DNA from: Pithys albifrons albifrons | Lineage: Eukaryota; Chordata; Aves; Passeriformes; Thamnophilidae | Length of the DNA stretch: 64,000 nt | Direction: 5' to 3' | Assembly (NCBI RefSeq): GCF_047495875.1 | Contig: NC_092466.1 | Span: 14,194,561-14,258,560, forward strand | Part shown: in pieces, positions 20,568 through 33,726 of the stretch | How positions within the stretch are numbered: position 1 is the stretch's first letter | Layout: every line of letters starts with the position of its first letter | The notes under the pieces: generated by a model | Databases searched by the model: none | What the model was told of the DNA's origin: nothing | What the model saw: only the letters and a program-made list of their open reading frames with translations | Program-made: the position numbers and the translations under genes

Positions 20568-23500
20568 CTGCAAAGGAAATACAGTAGTTTAGGTCTTTAC
20601 ACCCTTAGTTTTAGCTAATTGCCAGGAAACAGCACGACTTTTACAGAGAGCAGACTGTACCAACTCACTCCTTCCCCTATGTCCTTTCCCGCAATACAAA
20701 GGTTTGAGGGCAAGGAGCTCCTAACTTTGCCTTCCACCCCAACCACTGAAAAAAACGTTGAAATTATACAGCAATCTTTTTTGACCCTCAATTATCTTCC
20801 TCAGTCTAAAATTAGAGGCTCAGCTTTAGACAGAGTGGGGAAGGAGGAAAAAGGGTCAAGATAACAACTGTTGGACAGACAGTGGGAGACAGCCACTTTT
20901 ATCTGATCCATTGAAGTTAAGCTCACAGATTAATCAGGAAACAGCAGTGCAGGAAGAGCCTGAGACCTGTACAGAGCTGGTGCTCTGGGCATGGGGAAGG
21001 CTCTGGCCCCAGTGCAGCACATTGTTCACATGAACCAGATGCTGGGTATGAGAGATGCTCCCAGAGGTGCCCATGCTAGGCACCTCCATGTTGGGATGGC
21101 ACATCCCCATCCTGCGTGCCTGTGCTGGGAAAAATTTTGGCTCATCTCAAAGCCAGGCTGGCAAGCACAAAGCAGCCCAGGAAAACAGCTGCTATCAAGT
21201 CAAAAGTCTCAGATGAGGGCCAGGACCCCAGCTCAGTGGAGTCCCCCAAGTCACAGAAACCAGAGGCACCATGGGGGAAACCAGCCCCAGGAATTCAAGC
21301 AAAGGAACTCCCACCCTCTTTAAAAAAATCACGTGTTATCAAAAGCAAACACATCCTGCCCTCTTCACAACAGTCGCAAAGGCCAGAGCTCCAGGCAGGA
21401 CAGCTGGCTTGGCACAGGAGCAGAGCCAGCAGTGCAGGACCAGGCAAACATCCCCACGCAGTGAGGGGGCCTTGGAGCAGCATTCCTGGGAGTTAGGTTG
21501 CAGCAGCATCCAGTGGATTATTATTCCCATTTTAGCCTACAGGTTTATTTCTTTTCCCCTGCTCCTCCTTTCCTTCCTTTGGTCCACCCTTTCCTCCATT
21601 TCTGGCATTACTTTCCAACCCGAAACAACCACCATCCCCATGCCTCCTTTCTCACCCTCCCTTTCCCTGTTCTTCCCAGCCATGAGCCATGTGATCCACA
21701 CAAGAGACCTTTCTAGCACTAACCATGGTGGAGCTAAGTGCCCAGCAGCACTGCTCCTCAGCTCACATCTGGAGGAGGGACAGACTGGCTGCCACGTAGG
21801 AAGCCACCGCTGGTGCCCACTGACTGCTTGGTACCAGGAACATCAGTGGAGAGCAAGTGACTTCCAGAAGGTCATCGACAAGTGGAAGCCTCTGGGCTCC
21901 ATTTTGGCAATGCATAAACAGGACTATCGTACAGAAAGAGAAAGGGAGCACTCTGCTCTCCATTTCTTTCTTTGCTTGGCAAGACAAGAGATCCAAAAAC
22001 ACCACTGAGAGCTACCAGGTGTCTGCAGTCCTCTCCCCTCAACCTTGCCACCCTGCTGCCACTGCACATAGATTTCCCGGGGGGTGAGGGAACCACAACC
22101 TCCTTTCTTCACTGCATTCTCCTCTTCACTTAACTTCAACCTGCTGCAGGCTCCAGGCAGGGGTTTTTGACCATACTGCTCAGCATGGATGCAGGCACCT
22201 TCACCAGGCCTTTTTAATCATACCTTGAACCTGAAAAAACCCTGCTTCAGCTAGGAGCCAGGAGCTTGCTGCTTTGGACAGGACTCTGCAACCTGGCACC
22301 AATCTGCAGACTGGCAAGCTGAGGAACATTGCACTGAAACACACAGTACCACCGCAAAGTGCTGCAGTCTCCTTGCAGGGGCCTGTAACTATTCTGCCTG
22401 TTGAACTGGAGACACTTGTTTGCTGTTTGCAGGAGGAGGGAGACGTCGGAGGCAGGAGGGCAACCGGATCGCACAGCTCAGAAGGAAGAGCTGGGTAGGG
22501 AGCTGGGGCTTGCACAGAGCAGATCGCTTTCTGCGGAGGTGCAGTCTGCAGTGGGGTGAGGGAATGAAAACAATTTGGCAGACATCAAAATCCACAGAAC
22601 AGCCGGAAAAAGGAGGAGGAATTGGTATTCACAGCAATCAGGCCAGGGGGAAATGAATATTCAGCCATCCACGGATGAGCAAAAATGCCAGAGGTTGGGA
22701 TGGGCGAGAGAGCAGGAATGAGGAGCTGCAGCTTTGGCAGGGAGACTAGGAGACATGCACAACAGGAAGACCCCTGGGTGCTCCCCAGGTGCCAGAGGCA
22801 GGAGAGAAATGGGAACCACGTATGTGAGGCAGCCAGCTGCTCTGAGGCTGGAGGAAAACAAGACAGGGTATGCAGGGGTAAACAGCAAAGGGTGGAGAGT
22901 GAAGGAGGGGAGAGCTCAGGTCCCGGCTAAGCCACAGACTCCCAGAGCATTGACAAACCTACGCAGGGCACTGTGGCTAGCACTGAAACTGGGGTCCAAT
23001 GCCTTCAGATGGCTGAGCCCATCTGCAGCTCACTGTCCCCTCTTCGAATTTTGGTAATCTAGCTGAAAAAAACCCCAAATTCCACCAATGTACTGAGCTG
23101 AATTGGCTTCCTGAAGGGTCCGACAAGTGGAGTGGGACAGGAATCCATAGCTCAGCTGTCTGGGGGACTGCATGTGGGGGCTCAAAGCAATGGTAGGCTG
23201 CTCTGTGCAGCACACTGAGAAAAGATCACAGTGCTGTTCTGCCCGCCCAGCATGGACAGTTAACTTTGGTGGAGGGCAGGCATCACAGGCTGCAATGACA
23301 AACTGCTGCAGTGGCATTCACACACACTGTGTGTCTCTTAGAGCCTGTTCTTAGCAGTCCAAGTCAGAAAACACCCCACCCAAATCCTACTACCCCATGC
23401 TCCTGGGAGACCTGCCTTCCTTCCTGGAGAAGCAGGGAGGCTCCACAGTGCTGGTATAACCAAACTTACAAGCAGCCACATCTCTCAACACAGGAAATTG

Positions 23501-23857
23501 GCACTCTTGAGCTGTCCTGAGGATGCAGGGGGAAGGCATGTGCCAGCAGCACACCAACTGCTGGAGAGGCCTTGGAAGCAAGTAGTATTGTCATCCTGGA
23601 TTCACGTCTAGACAAGATTTCTCCTGTTAGAAGTAGCCCAGTCAAAATGGCCCAAGAGTACTAAGGCCCCTGCTCACAGATCAGGCTGCCATTCCAACCT
23701 GCAATCAGCAAAACCACCTTCATGCTGGTGAGTGAGTCTTACGGAGAAGGATGAGAACAAATCCAATCCCATATCAGCATTCCTCACTCACAATATTTCA
23801 CTTTTCCAGTTCTTGTAGCATGCCTGCTCTTGCACAGTATGGTACCCCATTATGTTA

Positions 23858-23871
23858 ACACACACACACAC
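23858..23871 (+). repeat. Short (CA)n repeat
   Basis: Seven CA-type units within SUFU intron 10. Confidence 0.8.
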
Positions 23872-26800
23872 GTTGTATGTGCATGATATTAAAGGTGACA
23901 TTCCCAGCAAATAAACATGACAGACTGCCATTGCTCTAGGCACCTAATTTAATTTCCTCTGGGATTTAAACCTTAGAAGCTCAAATTAAACAAATAGGCC
24001 CCATTCACTTTATACTTCAGACCTGAATCTAGAGTTTTCCTCTGATGCTGTTAACTGATCTTATCAACAGGACACTGCACAGAGATCACAATGATGAAGC
24101 AGCTTATTCCTCTCCCAAAGGAAAACAGAGCCTCGCTGTTGTGCTGCCGCCATGGGAAAAGCCAGCACAACCTGGAGGGCAAATGAAGCCATTCCATGTG
24201 CACCGAACAAGCCTTTTCTCCCATGAAATCCCTCAGCTGCTGCTGAGGAAGCAAAGGAGTGGTTCCAAGTGGTGGTGGGTGTCCCGGGTACCGCAGGAGC
24301 CTGGTGTTTTCACAGCCCTGTGCAAACACTCCACCGGCCCAGCCTGCCAAAGCTGGTTACAGGGTGCAGCTCAGCGTTTGCAAAGGCTGTTTGCAGTATG
24401 AACATGAATGGCCTCGCCAGCCAGCTGCAGGTATCTGAAACAGCTTCTTGGGTGCTGCACAGTCCTGCTTGCACCAGGATCTCCCTGACGTGAACTAGAG
24501 AGGCCTGGACACTTGCTATCCCATTGCCAGCACATCTAGATTCCATTTACTGCCTGTTTTGTGGCACTTAGTCATGCTACAGATGCTCGGAAGATGATGA
24601 CCAGACACAAGAGTTTTCTATCGCCGGTACCTACAGCACTGCTGAGGTCCAAAGTGTGGGTTCTCACTGCTTCACTAACAGCTGCATGTGTCCAGACATG
24701 TTAAAAATACCAGGCTAGGCAGCCTCATTCAGGTGGATGTGTTCAGGGAACACATGCTGTCTCCCTCTCGTGGCAAGTCTCACCTGAGCTTGCTGAAATC
24801 TACTCCTTGCCTCCAGGGCTTACCTGTGGGCCACTTGAAGGAGTTTTTGTGGAAGCTTTCAGTGTTTCATACCTGCAGCTGGCTGAGAAACCTGTACCAT
24901 AGTTCGTTACAGGTACAGGTCTGCAAGCATAGGAAAAGAGGTGAAATCTAAAACTGTACACAAGGTCATGGGGCTCTAGATGAGTTTGGATGACTTTGAA
25001 ACCAACTGGTGCTTAGTAAAACATTAAAGACTTTATAGTCAGCTTAGAGGTACCACCCCACAGTTAACACCCCATCTCTCACTCTAGGGTTCAACACAGC
25101 CATGAGAGCTTGAAATTGTCAGCTCAGAAAATGCTGCTGAGACCAAAGGTCACATTGATGTTGAATGCCTGGCACAGCTGGCAAGACTTTGATGAAGGAA
25201 GACCCGCAGAAGCTGAGCTAGGAATAGAGCTGCAGCTCTGCTCAGCTTCAGGAAACATACTTTGTCTAGGGCAATTCCAATAAGGAATTGGCCCAGGTAC
25301 AATGAAACAGTGGTGCTTTTACTGATAATACTCAATTTTCTTGCCTACTTAGGAAAAAAACAAACAATCCCTCACTTTGCCCTAGTGCTTTGTTTGCATT
25401 AAATACTGCCACTTGCTCTTCTAGCAGGTTTGTCAATGAAAGAAAACCAGGTTTTATTAGTTCTGGACTTAGTACAGAGCTGGCTTCTAAGGCTCAGCCA
25501 GAGAAGGTGGGGACAAATTGCAATAAACCCCTACGCAAACCATACCAACCCTTTTAAGAAACTGTTCATCCATCAGGTGCTATGCTTGGAACAGGTGGGG
25601 CAGTTGTATCCTAAGCCACATGTCATCTGTTACATCTGCAAATATTCAGCAGCTTTTAGGAGTCCTTTGCCCTGAAAATGTTTCAGCTTAATTCCTGTCA
25701 GTAGCACAGCAAAAAGTGAAGCTGAAGTGTGTCAGCATTTCCCACTGAAATTCCCACCAATAAAATCCCCTGATGAATCACATGTTGTGCCACAGGCACC
25801 CCCAGCCCACCTCTCTGCTCTCTGTTTGGCCTGGCCTTCTTTGCACTGCTTTGCTCAGACTGCAAGTGGTTCAGGGCAGAGACCTTCTCCCATCATTGTT
25901 CTGCCTCACACTCAGCTCAGTCCTGACACTGTCTGAAGAGGCCACCTTGCTGCCTGAATCCACCACAGCGCTCATTACCAAGGTGCCAGCATTGCAACAA
26001 ACACCTTTGATTGGAAATTCCACTGTTGCTCTTCCAGGACATTCACAACCCTCCTTGTAAAGGAGAAACATCCACTCAACTCACAGATGCCTCAGGGGCC
26101 CTATTGCTCCACTCTGCGATGTCACAATCCCAGAAGAGGAAGTATATGATGACACTGAAAGATTTTGACCTTGTGGAATCCCTCCGTGACATTCCCAATT
26201 ACAAGGCTGGTTCTGAGGACCTGAGATCCTTAGAACCCAGACTGATGAGATCTGTCTTGAAGACAAGGCTGCTTTGAGTCAACACAAAAAATTTGGCTCA
26301 GCTTGGGAGAGGGCTGACAAGGGAGCCAAGACAACAGGCAGTAACAATTATTTCAGAGAGAAAAAGCAAAGGAAGAAAAGGCATTTCAAGGAATGCTCCA
26401 AGTGGGTGGAAGAAAACATACACAAAGTAGCCAAAAATGTAGTTTGAGTGGCAAGGGAGGGGCATTAGGTGGCAGGATAGGCAGTCAGCTTAAGAAGGAT
26501 GAAAGAACTTGACTCATCCAAAACTAGCCTGGACAAAGTACTAGAGAACATGTTGCAGGAGAGTTAATATTGGATCATGATGTCCTAACGGGATATTTCT
26601 ACCCTAGAGTAAGTTTCTCTCAGTGTCTCATTCCGCAGTGATGGGGAAGAACAGAAAGGGATAATGCAGTGAGGTTTTGGGGAGTGTTTGGGGAACACAA
26701 TAAACTTATTGGAAGAGTGTTACCTTATATTTCCAAGACTTGCTCAAGAATTTGGGGGAAGTCACCCAAAAGATTCTGAACAAAAATTTCTTGAATGGAC

Positions 26801-29039
26801 AGATTGCTTTGGAGAAGAGTAGGCTGCAGTTGTACATGACTTAAATCAGCTTCTGAGTGTTGTTCTTAAACTCACCATATTAGGCATAACACTCTTTTCA
26901 TGTCTGGGGAGACCAAAAATCAATACTATCTCTTCAAGAGAGGACTTGACCCACAGCTGCCAGTTACAAGTGAGCATCTCAAGCATCAGAGCAACTCTTG
27001 CAAACGTTGCTTTGAACCTCTGCTGCTGCCACTATGCCAATGTGCATAAATGATTTAACATGTGGTCTCGCAGAGAGAAGAACCAGATGTGCTCATTTCC
27101 AGGGGAATGTCCTGACTCTACCGGAACAGAGTCATTCTCTTGTGCACTCTGTCTCTGTGACTAATTCAGGGTTTTATATGATGTGGAACAACTCCAATTG
27201 AATGAGCTGTGGAAGAATCAAAATACCCTACAGTTTTGGTGCCCATAAAGCAAAGAAGTAGAAATAGGGGTACAAATTAAAGAAATACAGTATGAGTTTC
27301 TGATGTCCTATGCAAGTATTATATCCCTCAAACACTGATTAGAGAAGGCAAAACTTCTAACAAATCCACCCCTATTCTGCAAAACTAGATGTTTTTCCCT
27401 ATTTTTATTGAGGAAAGCTTTCTTATTTCTGGTTTCATTCAACATAAAAGGATTTTATTTCAGCTTTTGGTCTGTTTAAGGCTTTTGTTTCAGAAAGAAA
27501 AACTGAAAATATTTAAAGATTGGACTCGGTCTGATCTTCTTTTCCAGATTTTTCCCTTAGGTTGCCAAACCAAAGGAATGGATCGTCCCCCATGACCCTG
27601 CTCATAGTAATCCCCCCTCTGCTGTGACTGCCAGCATAGATAGTGCATGTTGATAGCTCCTGCATGCTGGATGCTTCCCACGGCTTCCATGTACCTATCT
27701 TGCCTACAGGCACATTTAACATTTTCTATGAGAGGTTTGACCTTGCTGTCCTAAGTCTCAACTTATTTTTCCATGCTGGATGCCTTGTTTTTTATTTTTT
27801 TTCCTAAAGGTTTTTAGAGAAAAAGGAATCAAGAGAGGTATTTTGGAAAAAGTGTATTTTGACAGTATAGCAAATGTGTATGATCCTTTTGTTGCAAAGC
27901 ACAGGAACTACCCCTTACGAGTAAGGTGATGAATATTAGCAAACAAGTGTCTTGGAGGACAAGTCTTTCTCCTGATCATGAAAATGCTTTGCTAAGTCAG
28001 AAGCCTCTGAAAGTACTGTTTCTCCATAGCCTTTCCAAGAAGTGCAGAAAAATGTACTAAAGAGCCCTTCTTCACTGAGCGTATCCCAGTCCAAGGCAGC
28101 TCTGTCCCAAACACAGGGCAGAGGTAGCTGAGGAGTGACTTTCCCTCTGATCATTCCTCTGAGCACGAGGGATTGCTGTGTCACCAGGCACATCAGGACT
28201 AAAGGCAGGGAAACTCTCCAGTGCTCTCAGCATTTCTGCTGGAAGTCAGGCCATGGGGAGGGGGGGGAGAAGGAATTTACCAGCTTGAATGAAGGGGAGG
28301 AGAAGAAAGCAGAGATGGGCCAGGATGAGGGAAGACAGAGACACAGAAAAACAGGATGAAGGGCAGATCAGAGGCCAAAGTGAAGGCAACACAAAGGGCA
28401 AGGAGACTGGAGAACCCCATTTCCACAGCCTCAGCATCCATGTGCTGTCAGATGGACATTGTGAACCTATTGGCATGGGAAGCGACCAAAGAGTATCCCC
28501 CAGCAGTGGCTGGTGCCAGAGGGTAATACCCCACCACTGCTGTGAGCTCCTTGGCTCGCATGGAGACACAGACCTTGTGCTGAGAATCAGGTAGTGCCCA
28601 GTGCCAAGGAACCACAGCCTCCATCTGCCTAACAGGATTTGTCCTGGAACCAAGCAAATTACCTGGAAAAAAACCCTCTGCACTCAAGAGACCAGTGACA
28701 TTGGGCACACAGCTTTGGAAAGTGCTGAACAGAGATTGTGCCATGCTAATTTGGCCCCAGCATATGTCTGACTCATGAAACAAATCTGTAATCACAGGAT
28801 CATCTGCAGTTTTTCTCCCATAAGACCTCTGCCCTGCTCAGTTCTCAGTTCTGCTCACTGAATGCAGCATTAGTCATAATTTCTTTTCATTATCATTCAA
28901 CTTGCTTTCCCATTCTCTCCGACTCTCTTCCCCTTTATTTAGTATGCTCCATCCAACTACTGACAGCATGGATAACACTGGAAGTACCTCATCTGACTGT
29001 CCTTACCACTCTCATAGCCTCTGACATGCTTGGCCTCAC

Positions 29040-29190
29040 ATTTCTGTGAGGCAGGGAAGTGCTGCTCTCCATACAGTAAATGCGGAATGGAGGCTAAAAG
29101 AAGCTAAGAGATTTAAAGTCATAGAGAAAACCTCTAAGAGCAGGAAGCTGAGCATGGGTGTTTGACATGGCTGCCAGGCTGACCCCCTAC
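29040..29190 (+). mobile_element. Ancient MIR-like SINE fragment
   Basis: GTGAGGCAGGGAAGTG, then AAGAAGCTAAGAGATTTAAAG, AGTCATAGAG and AAGAGCAGGAAGCTGAGC follow the order of the MIR core (GAGGCAGG, GGCTAAGTGACTTGCCCAAGG, TCACACAG, GGCAGAGCAGGGAATTGAACC). Similarity is weak and there are indels, so the call is tentative. It lies in SUFU intron 10. Confidence 0.4.
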
Positions 29191-30387
29191 CCCAGAAAGA
29201 TCCCATCTCTCTCCTGACCTGCAAGAGCAAATTTGAATCTCTTCCTGAAATTGTTTCTGGTGTTCATCTGTGGAGCTGCAATGCCTGGCAAGCACTGAAT
29301 TCATTATACCCTTCACAAGATGACTGGAAGAATGTCTCCCTGAACAGACATAGGAAAATGAGTAAAGAGAAAACTGAATCTTAAGGTCTACTTCTTGTGG
29401 GTGCCCATCTCAAGACTTGCAGGTCTCTGTTTTCCAGCCCACTCAGTGCTGTGGGCCACAGGGGTATCTGCAGGGGAATTCCTCCTGGCCCTGTCACTGG
29501 AACACAAATCACATCGCAGGTCTTGAGCTGGGCATCTAAAAAATGAGGAGCACAAACACCCTGGCCAGGTGAGAACTCTTTGGCCTAAGACACTGGAATA
29601 ACACTGAGAAAAAGAGAGTAGAGGCAGAAACAGGATCCAATTCTACAGGACAATATTTAACTGGGTCTGCCATAAGACTATTGTGATTTTTCTGCAATTA
29701 CCTGCCTCATTCACTACACACCTTCCAATTTTGACAAACAAATGAAGTGGAAGTCCTGTAAGCAAGAGTCTACTTTGCTCCACACTCCTGATTCATCCCC
29801 CAAACACACGGCATCTCTGTGCACTAAATGGGGCAGGAACACTTTGTTAAAAATAGCTATGATCCTTCAATTAGATATTGTACTGAAATACACATGTGTA
29901 ACAGGGGCAAGGCTAAAGTGCAGAGATATTCCTTAAATTCCGTGTGCTAGATTTTACAGCTTACAAGGACTCTTTAACAGTAGGTTTGTTTTTACTGTAC
30001 TGTATTGGCTCGTATGTCAGAGTCTGCAGCAATATCTGATGCATAACATATACGTTGCACATGATCAAAGACTTGAGTGTCATCTTCTTCCCTAGAACAA
30101 TGACTGCCTAAAGCAGCAGGAGCAGAAATTATCTAAAGGTAGTGTTAAACAAACCTCCCTCTCCCCTCTGGGGAGAGTAAGCAGTCCAGGTGAGCAAGGC
30201 AGGAGGGGAGAACAGCCTGCTTTGTGCTAGACGGGCAAAAGGCTCCACATAAAAGGGAAGGAGCTTTGCAGAAGCATGTCTTGACTCCCATCACTGGAGA
30301 CTTAATGATGGTAATTCCCAAAGGATGATGCATGCTGACAGGCTTTGACACAAACTACCCCAGGATAATATTAATATGTATTAAAGG

Positions 30388-30815
30388 CTCAGGCAACTTT
30401 ATTGGGACGGGCTTGATCAGTAACATATTTCAACACAGCGTCTCTATCGTCTGTCGGAACAAAAATAAGGGAGGGAGAACACACGCACAACCTCATCTTG
30501 CTTTGGGAATGTTTTGGAGACAAACAAGGTCGATCCATGACGAACTGCATGCTCAGATGTTGGACCAAGAACCTTGGATGCTTCACCACAAATTTGAATG
30601 TCAGTGTGGGGCAGTTTATGTCGGCGCCCATCTGCACGAGCAGCATCCTTAACCCTCCAACCTGGGGCCAGACATCTCCTGCACAGCCTTTCCCTGCACA
30701 TCTGGAACACCTACCCTTGGAAAAGAGAGGAGAGGTGCTTAGGAGGCAGTGTGGGGGCTCTGCTGTCACACCACCGGGGGAAGGCGGAGTGGAAGAAAGA
30801 ACGGCGGAAGCCTTT
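30388..30815 (-). other. CpG-dense block with antisense AATAAA, origin unknown
   Basis: Within an AT-rich intron this segment is strikingly rich in CpG (CAGCGTCTCTATCGTCTGTCGG, GGTCGATCCATGACG, GTCGGCGCCC, CACCGGGGGAAGGCGG, AACGGCGG). On the minus strand a canonical AATAAA lies at 30398-30403, following two overlapping open frames of about 88 and 126 codons. One of these contains PHTDIQICGEASKVLG. The pattern suggests a fairly recent insertion, such as a retrocopy or retroviral piece ending near 30385, or a small island promoter. No poly-A tract or target duplication was found, and I do not recognise the reading frames. Confidence 0.3.
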
Positions 30816-33587
30816 GATCATGTGTAATGTTAATGCAAGTGTTACACATCAGAGACTTTGCCACAGTAACCAGCATATAAACAGGAGCCTAGTGTTAACA
30901 AGGAGGACTTCTTGAATATGTTTGTACATTTCCGAGTTAAAGCAATTTCCCTATTCAACAATACATGGCACAGTGGAAGAAGTTCAGAAATAAACCAGCC
31001 TGACATGCTTAGACCTTTAATAGAATTTAGCTTCTTAGAACTAATTATATGTTACTTAAATGAAAAAAAATTCCAAGTACTTGGGAAAGGTGCCAATTTG
31101 ACAGCTCTGGAGAATGAAATAATCTAATCATCCCCAGAGCATGGGCAGCAGCAAGACAGGCTTCCCCTGCTAACATGCCTTAAACGTGATCTGGAAGGAC
31201 TGTTGATAGAAATGGGCCATACAATCTCTATGGTCTAATGACTCCTTGCTTTTTGTGCTGAGACTGCTAAAATGGTTCCTGCTGAGCACCAGCTGCGGTG
31301 GTGATATGGACACCTGTCTGGTAGGAATGGTGCTGGGACCAGCCAAACTCCTGTCATCTGCCAACCTTCCACTGGAGCCCAGCGACTCTCAGCTCATTGC
31401 TCAGCCCAGGCAGCAGGGGCTGACAGACTGTGCAGCAGCTCTCCGGCCTGTCCCACCTTGGACACGCTCCACTCCAGCCCACGAGATGTAAACAGGAGGT
31501 ACTGTGTTTAGTCTGCAGGTTTGGGCTTTCACTCCACCAAAGCTCAGGCTCAAGAGAAACCACCCTCTGGCTGCTGCACAGTTGAGGCCAGGATTTTTCA
31601 GGCTTTTATTTCTCCTCAAAGATAGGGGAAAAGTCCGCAGGAGGAAAAGCCTGCCATGTCTCCTCTTCTCCACAGTTTCTCCATTTACCTGCCTTTGCAA
31701 CAAGCCCCTGCATTGCAGTTATCTGCCTTCAGCCACCAGCTCTTGGAGCTCCTCACTTGCCTGGGGTCCCAAGCGAGGGAGGAGAAAAATCCTCTCTGGT
31801 CTTGCTGTGAAAGCTTAGCAGGGCATGCCAACTCAGCCAGCCCAGGCTGCAATGGACTAAACCAAACACAGTTCACTTCCTTGGAAATTTCATGCACCAC
31901 AATTTCTACTTCTGATGCAAAGCCACATGAACCTCCCTCTTCCCAGCACCAGAAGGGACTGGTGAGCAAGGATCAAGCCTCTCATTACGTTCCAAGCCAA
32001 GAACCTCAGACACTCCCACATGTGTCTCACAACTGGGTGCTACTCCTGTTGTCCCAGGCTGCTTTTGGCCTCCCCTCCTCCCCCATCCAGCCTGTCCTCC
32101 TTCGTACTCAACACAGTAACACAGGATGGGGCAGGGGCCAGCAGCAGGGCTTGTCATGCCAGATGAGAAGATCCAATACACTGACTTTGTGCAGGAGACA
32201 GGAGAGGAAACTTGCTTCTCCCTACCATCTGAGCCAGCAATTCTCCACTTTTCCATCCCACCTACACCAAAAATCTCAAACATTTTTCAGCTCCAAAATA
32301 GCAGGCATGAAAACAACCAGGTTCATAAGGGTTAACATGTCTGAATGGTAACATAATTATTGCCATTCTCCACTGTTTACAGGTTACCTGACTACTCTAC
32401 ACATCAATACATTTCAAGCTGTGATGTAAATGCAAACAAACACTCATGTTTGGAGTTAACACAGTCACAAGATCCTGTGTATCATGTGTTGGCAAGCACA
32501 GGAACCAACAGCAAATGACCCACCCTTAAACCCGACCCTTTGCTGTTAATCATTATAGGAGCATTGCACTTTCCAGTCAGTACAATCAAAGCACACAGGC
32601 TCTTTGAAAATCCCTACACATGAGATGCTTCTGGCCAAGATCAGCTCCCTTACAAGTCATACAGCTTTCAAGGTATGAAGTCCTCCAGACGTGAACATGG
32701 TCTATGGAAAGCCTTGAAAACAAGTCACTGGAAGGCAAACTGCACCACTGCAATGCTAAAACAAAGCCCTGCCTTCAAAACAGATGGGGAGAAGGAACGC
32801 CACAGTAACAGTGAAGGCAGAGACGTACTGCACATACAATTCCTCAGAGATGGGCTTTTCTCCATTAACACATCCCCCCAAGCTTTTTTATTTTTGCAGT
32901 ATGTTTATAACCATGAAGAAATTCAAGGGCAGAATAGTGCTATGCTGTTATATCATTAGTGCATCACTGCTCCACGGGGCTGACCCTCAACACCAAGCAG
33001 ATGGGAATTTTCCAAGAAAAATCTGAGATACTGAAAACATCTGGATGCAGAAAATGTGTGGTGCTTCAAGCCATCCTGAGCTTTTGTTAAAGAATCAACA
33101 GGAAAGAGCTAAAACTGAAAGAAGCATTGCTCTCTGTGCTGCTCTCCCATTAGGGATGATGTCAAACTGAGATCTTGGCTCTGTAGGATCACAGTCCCAC
33201 AGCTTTCCAGCTCTTCCGCCCTGGCTCCATTCTTGTTTAGGCCATTCCACTCTGCCTCCCCAAATTCCTTTCTGGAAGAAATCAAGAGTAAATACAGCCC
33301 GTAAAATGTTTGCCGACTCCAGGAAATGGACACTACTGTATTCACAGATGACTTTTGAACTTTCCAGACACTGCTTATCAATTTGAGTCCTATTAATGTA
33401 AGTAGTAACATTTCACCATTATTTTTTGAGTGCATAATTACTGAAAATATTATGAAAGACCTACGGGAGATGTTGCAGCAGAAAATACATATTTGTTACA
33501 GTTTCAAACCACATAACCTCTTAGCAGGATCACTTTTAGGACACAGTAAAGAAGGAAGGGGGAAAAACAGGAAGGAGGCTTTCTCAC

Positions 33588-33726
33588 TTGTAACCAAGGT
33601 CCATGGGCTGCATAGGGGTGCTCCTCTGTAGCAAAGGCTCCTTCTACTCCTGTTGATACAAACGTGATTGCTGTATCTCCTGTAATACTTTTATATGTAA
33701 AGTGCCGTCCATGTAAGAGCCTTCCC
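33588..33726 (-). CDS. SUFU: SUFU exon 10: residues 387-432
   Basis: This 139-base exon completes the split Arg386 codon with its first base and then encodes 46 residues, from GRLLHGRHFTYKSITGD to EEHPYAAHGPWLQ. This is the core of the SUFU_C domain, including the strand that packs against the bound GLI peptide. The acceptor is TTTAATTCCTCAG and the donor is CAA|GTGAGA. It is almost identical to human, with M404 replaced by T as I recall the human sequence. It is separated from exon 9 by a short 1.5 kb intron and from exon 11 by 13 kb. Confidence 0.98.

Larger units (their letters stand above)
20568..33587 (-). other. SUFU: SUFU intron 10 (13.0 kb)
   Basis: This is the largest complete intron in the window, with a GTGAGA donor and a TTTGCAG acceptor. 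I see no nested gene that I can support. It holds a short CA repeat at 23858-23871, a MIR-like fragment near 29040-29190 and a CpG-dense block at 30388-30815. Two plus-strand open frames (21271-22008, 245 codons, and 31656-32351, 231 codons) show no recognisable domain. A possible remnant of an old CR1/L3-type LINE lies around 26480-26640, but it is too diverged to call. Confidence 0.9.

Noticed and set aside
26081..26277. Protein-like plus-strand frame with SQKRKYMMTLKDFDLVES
   Set aside because: It is short and isolated, with no splice sites and no recognised family. The surrounding sequence may be an old LINE remnant.
26480..26640. Possible ancient CR1/L3 remnant (AGCCTGGACAAAGTACTAGAG...)
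   Set aside because: Only one short phrase resembles the LINE 3' region, too little to annotate.
28254..28272. G-run GGGGAGGGGGGGGAG as a possible quadruplex
   Set aside because: It lacks four well-separated G-tracts with proper loops on one side, and is more simply a purine-rich run.
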